Shown here in pieces: positions 63,356 to 64,000 of a stretch of DNA of 64,000 nt. The position numbers were made by a program, and so were the translations under genes. Origin of the DNA: JAWLAT01 sp041395325 (GTDB lineage: Bacteria; Pseudomonadota; Gammaproteobacteria; Xanthomonadales; SZUA-5); NCBI GenBank assembly GCA_041395325.1, contig JAWLAT010000012.1, positions 67,890 to 131,889 of the forward strand, in the 5' to 3' direction. The notes beneath the pieces are model-generated. The model saw only the letters and a list, made by a program, of their open reading frames with translations, was not told where the DNA came from and searched no databases. Numbering within the stretch: the first letter of the stretch is position 1; the number at the start of each line of letters is the position of its first letter.

Positions 63356-63955
63356 ATGATTGGAAAGATTGTGTCTCGCATTGGATTATATCTTGTGTTG
63401 CTCTCTCTCAACTCCTTAGCCAGCGCGTGCAAATGTCCCTACCAAAGTGAAGGCGAGAGCCTTGCGGATTCTTCTTCGGCGTTCATAGCAATAGCTGTAG
63501 GCTCATGGGATCTCGCTCCGGAGGGACTCCAAGTGGTCTTGGATCGCAAGAACAGAAATGAAGATGATCCGACACTCGGCATTGATTATGGAGTGGTCAA
63601 TAGATTTCGGGTTTTAATTGGAGGCCGTGGAAAAGAAGGAAGAAATGCGGGTGATTACGTTGATGCAGTATCAGACTACTCTCTTGCCGGTAGTTGCAGT
63701 GTTCCGATTATCGTTGGAAGAATTTACCTCGTAATGGTCGACGCGACTGGTGAGCTGATGTACTGTACAGCTACGCGTGAAGTATTTATTGAGAATTGCG
63801 CTCAATTGGCCCAGCTCCAAGCTTTCGTTCGTGCGACCGTCAGTTCACCCGACACTTTGGTTAGACGAGAGATTGGCGAAGACGCGTTCAGAGCAGCGGC
63901 GCTAATGGGTAAAGAGGCCTTTGACGGGTTGTGCGAATCGGATGATGCGAGCTGA
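63356..63955 (+). CDS. Exported protein with TIMP/NTR-like N-terminal CxC
   Basis: Encodes 199 residues. A signal peptide (about 1-24) ends LNSLASA, and the predicted mature protein starts CKCPYQSEG. A free N-terminal Cys-x-Cys followed by a strand such as SSAFIAIAVGSW, with later cysteines (GSCSVPIIVGRIYLVMVD, LMYCTATR, ENCAQL), is the layout of TIMP/netrin-like domains. A lipoprotein reading of the first Cys is possible but the lipobox is weak. The ATG at 63356 has GGGA close upstream. The gene is AT-rich and stands alone after the IS5 remnant. The fold assignment is inference from the pattern only. Confidence 0.65.
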   Translation: MIGKIVSRIGLYLVLLSLNSLASACKCPYQSEGESLADSSSAFIAIAVGSWDLAPEGLQVVLDRKNRNEDDPTLGIDYGVVNRFRVLIGGRGKEGRNAGDYVDAVSDYSLAGSCSVPIIVGRIYLVMVDATGELMYCTATREVFIENCAQLAQLQAFVRATVSSPDTLVRREIGEDAFRAAALMGKEAFDGLCESDDAS

Positions 63956-64000
63956 CCGATCGAGTCAGTGTCCGTTTGACAAGCTTGTCTCTGCGAGTTG

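Noticed and set aside
1..64000. CRISPR array, rRNA operon, prophage or integrase
   Set aside because: No regularly spaced direct repeats, rRNA sequence, phage structural genes or integrase were seen. tRNA-Gly at 28453 shows no adjacent integrase or attachment repeat.

Overview
The window is a 64-kb piece of a high-GC bacterial chromosome. Gene content and order point to a gammaproteobacterium of the Lysobacterales (Xanthomonadales): a mreBCD-mrdA-rodA shape operon, a DUF2339/DUF3999 membrane pair, an S46 dipeptidyl peptidase, an Ax21-like outer-membrane protein, several exported S9, M16 and DUF885 peptidases, and MetY/MetX methionine synthesis. The family assignment is inference from gene content; there is no rRNA in the window.

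Layout. 1-4388: an operon of three MrpD/NuoM-like proton-translocating subunits plus one small membrane protein. 4472-11235: a decayed gene copy, a TonB-like protein, an S46 peptidase, a RimK-like ligase divergent from a GNAT acetyltransferase, and small exported or anchored proteins. 11242-16643: DUF3999 and DUF2339 proteins. 16976-19664: an Ax21-like barrel and an S9 peptidase, converging on a hairpin. 19927-26178: mreB, mreC, mreD, mrdA, rodA and a YhhQ-type transporter, almost all translationally coupled. 26210-29038: a small membrane protein, a DUF885 peptidase, tRNA-Gly(CCC) and a membrane protein. 29115-32781: methionine genes, with a palindromic operator ahead of metY, a large inverted repeat, and a MetX-homoserine dehydrogenase fusion. 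32909-42984: a Ser/Thr kinase with TPRs and a small downstream gene, a Tudor-like exported protein, a nitrilase, a TPR-2OG oxygenase, an M16 peptidase and a DUF2189 protein.

43146-64000 is the accessory region. It opens with a broken IS200/IS605 transposase and a 618-bp deletion derivative of an IS21-family element that still has both ends and a GATCT target duplication. Then comes a tightly packed six-gene run (44590-60926): an SdrD/DUF11 surface protein, a rhodanese-like protein lacking the active Cys, two roughly 1,400-residue Ig-like/beta-helix proteins, a Sec-exported RHS/YD-repeat protein with an unfamiliar Cys-rich tip, and a small exported protein in the position of an immunity factor. 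Base composition falls sharply from about 57.0 kb, inside the RHS gene. The run is followed by a RuvC-like/XRE pair whose regulator is cut by a decayed IS5-family element, and by an AT-richer gene for a possibly TIMP/NTR-like exported protein.

The 44.6-60.9 kb operon is the best candidate for an undescribed system: a co-translated, Sec-dependent RHS toxin-like protein with its own surface scaffold proteins and a putative immunity partner.
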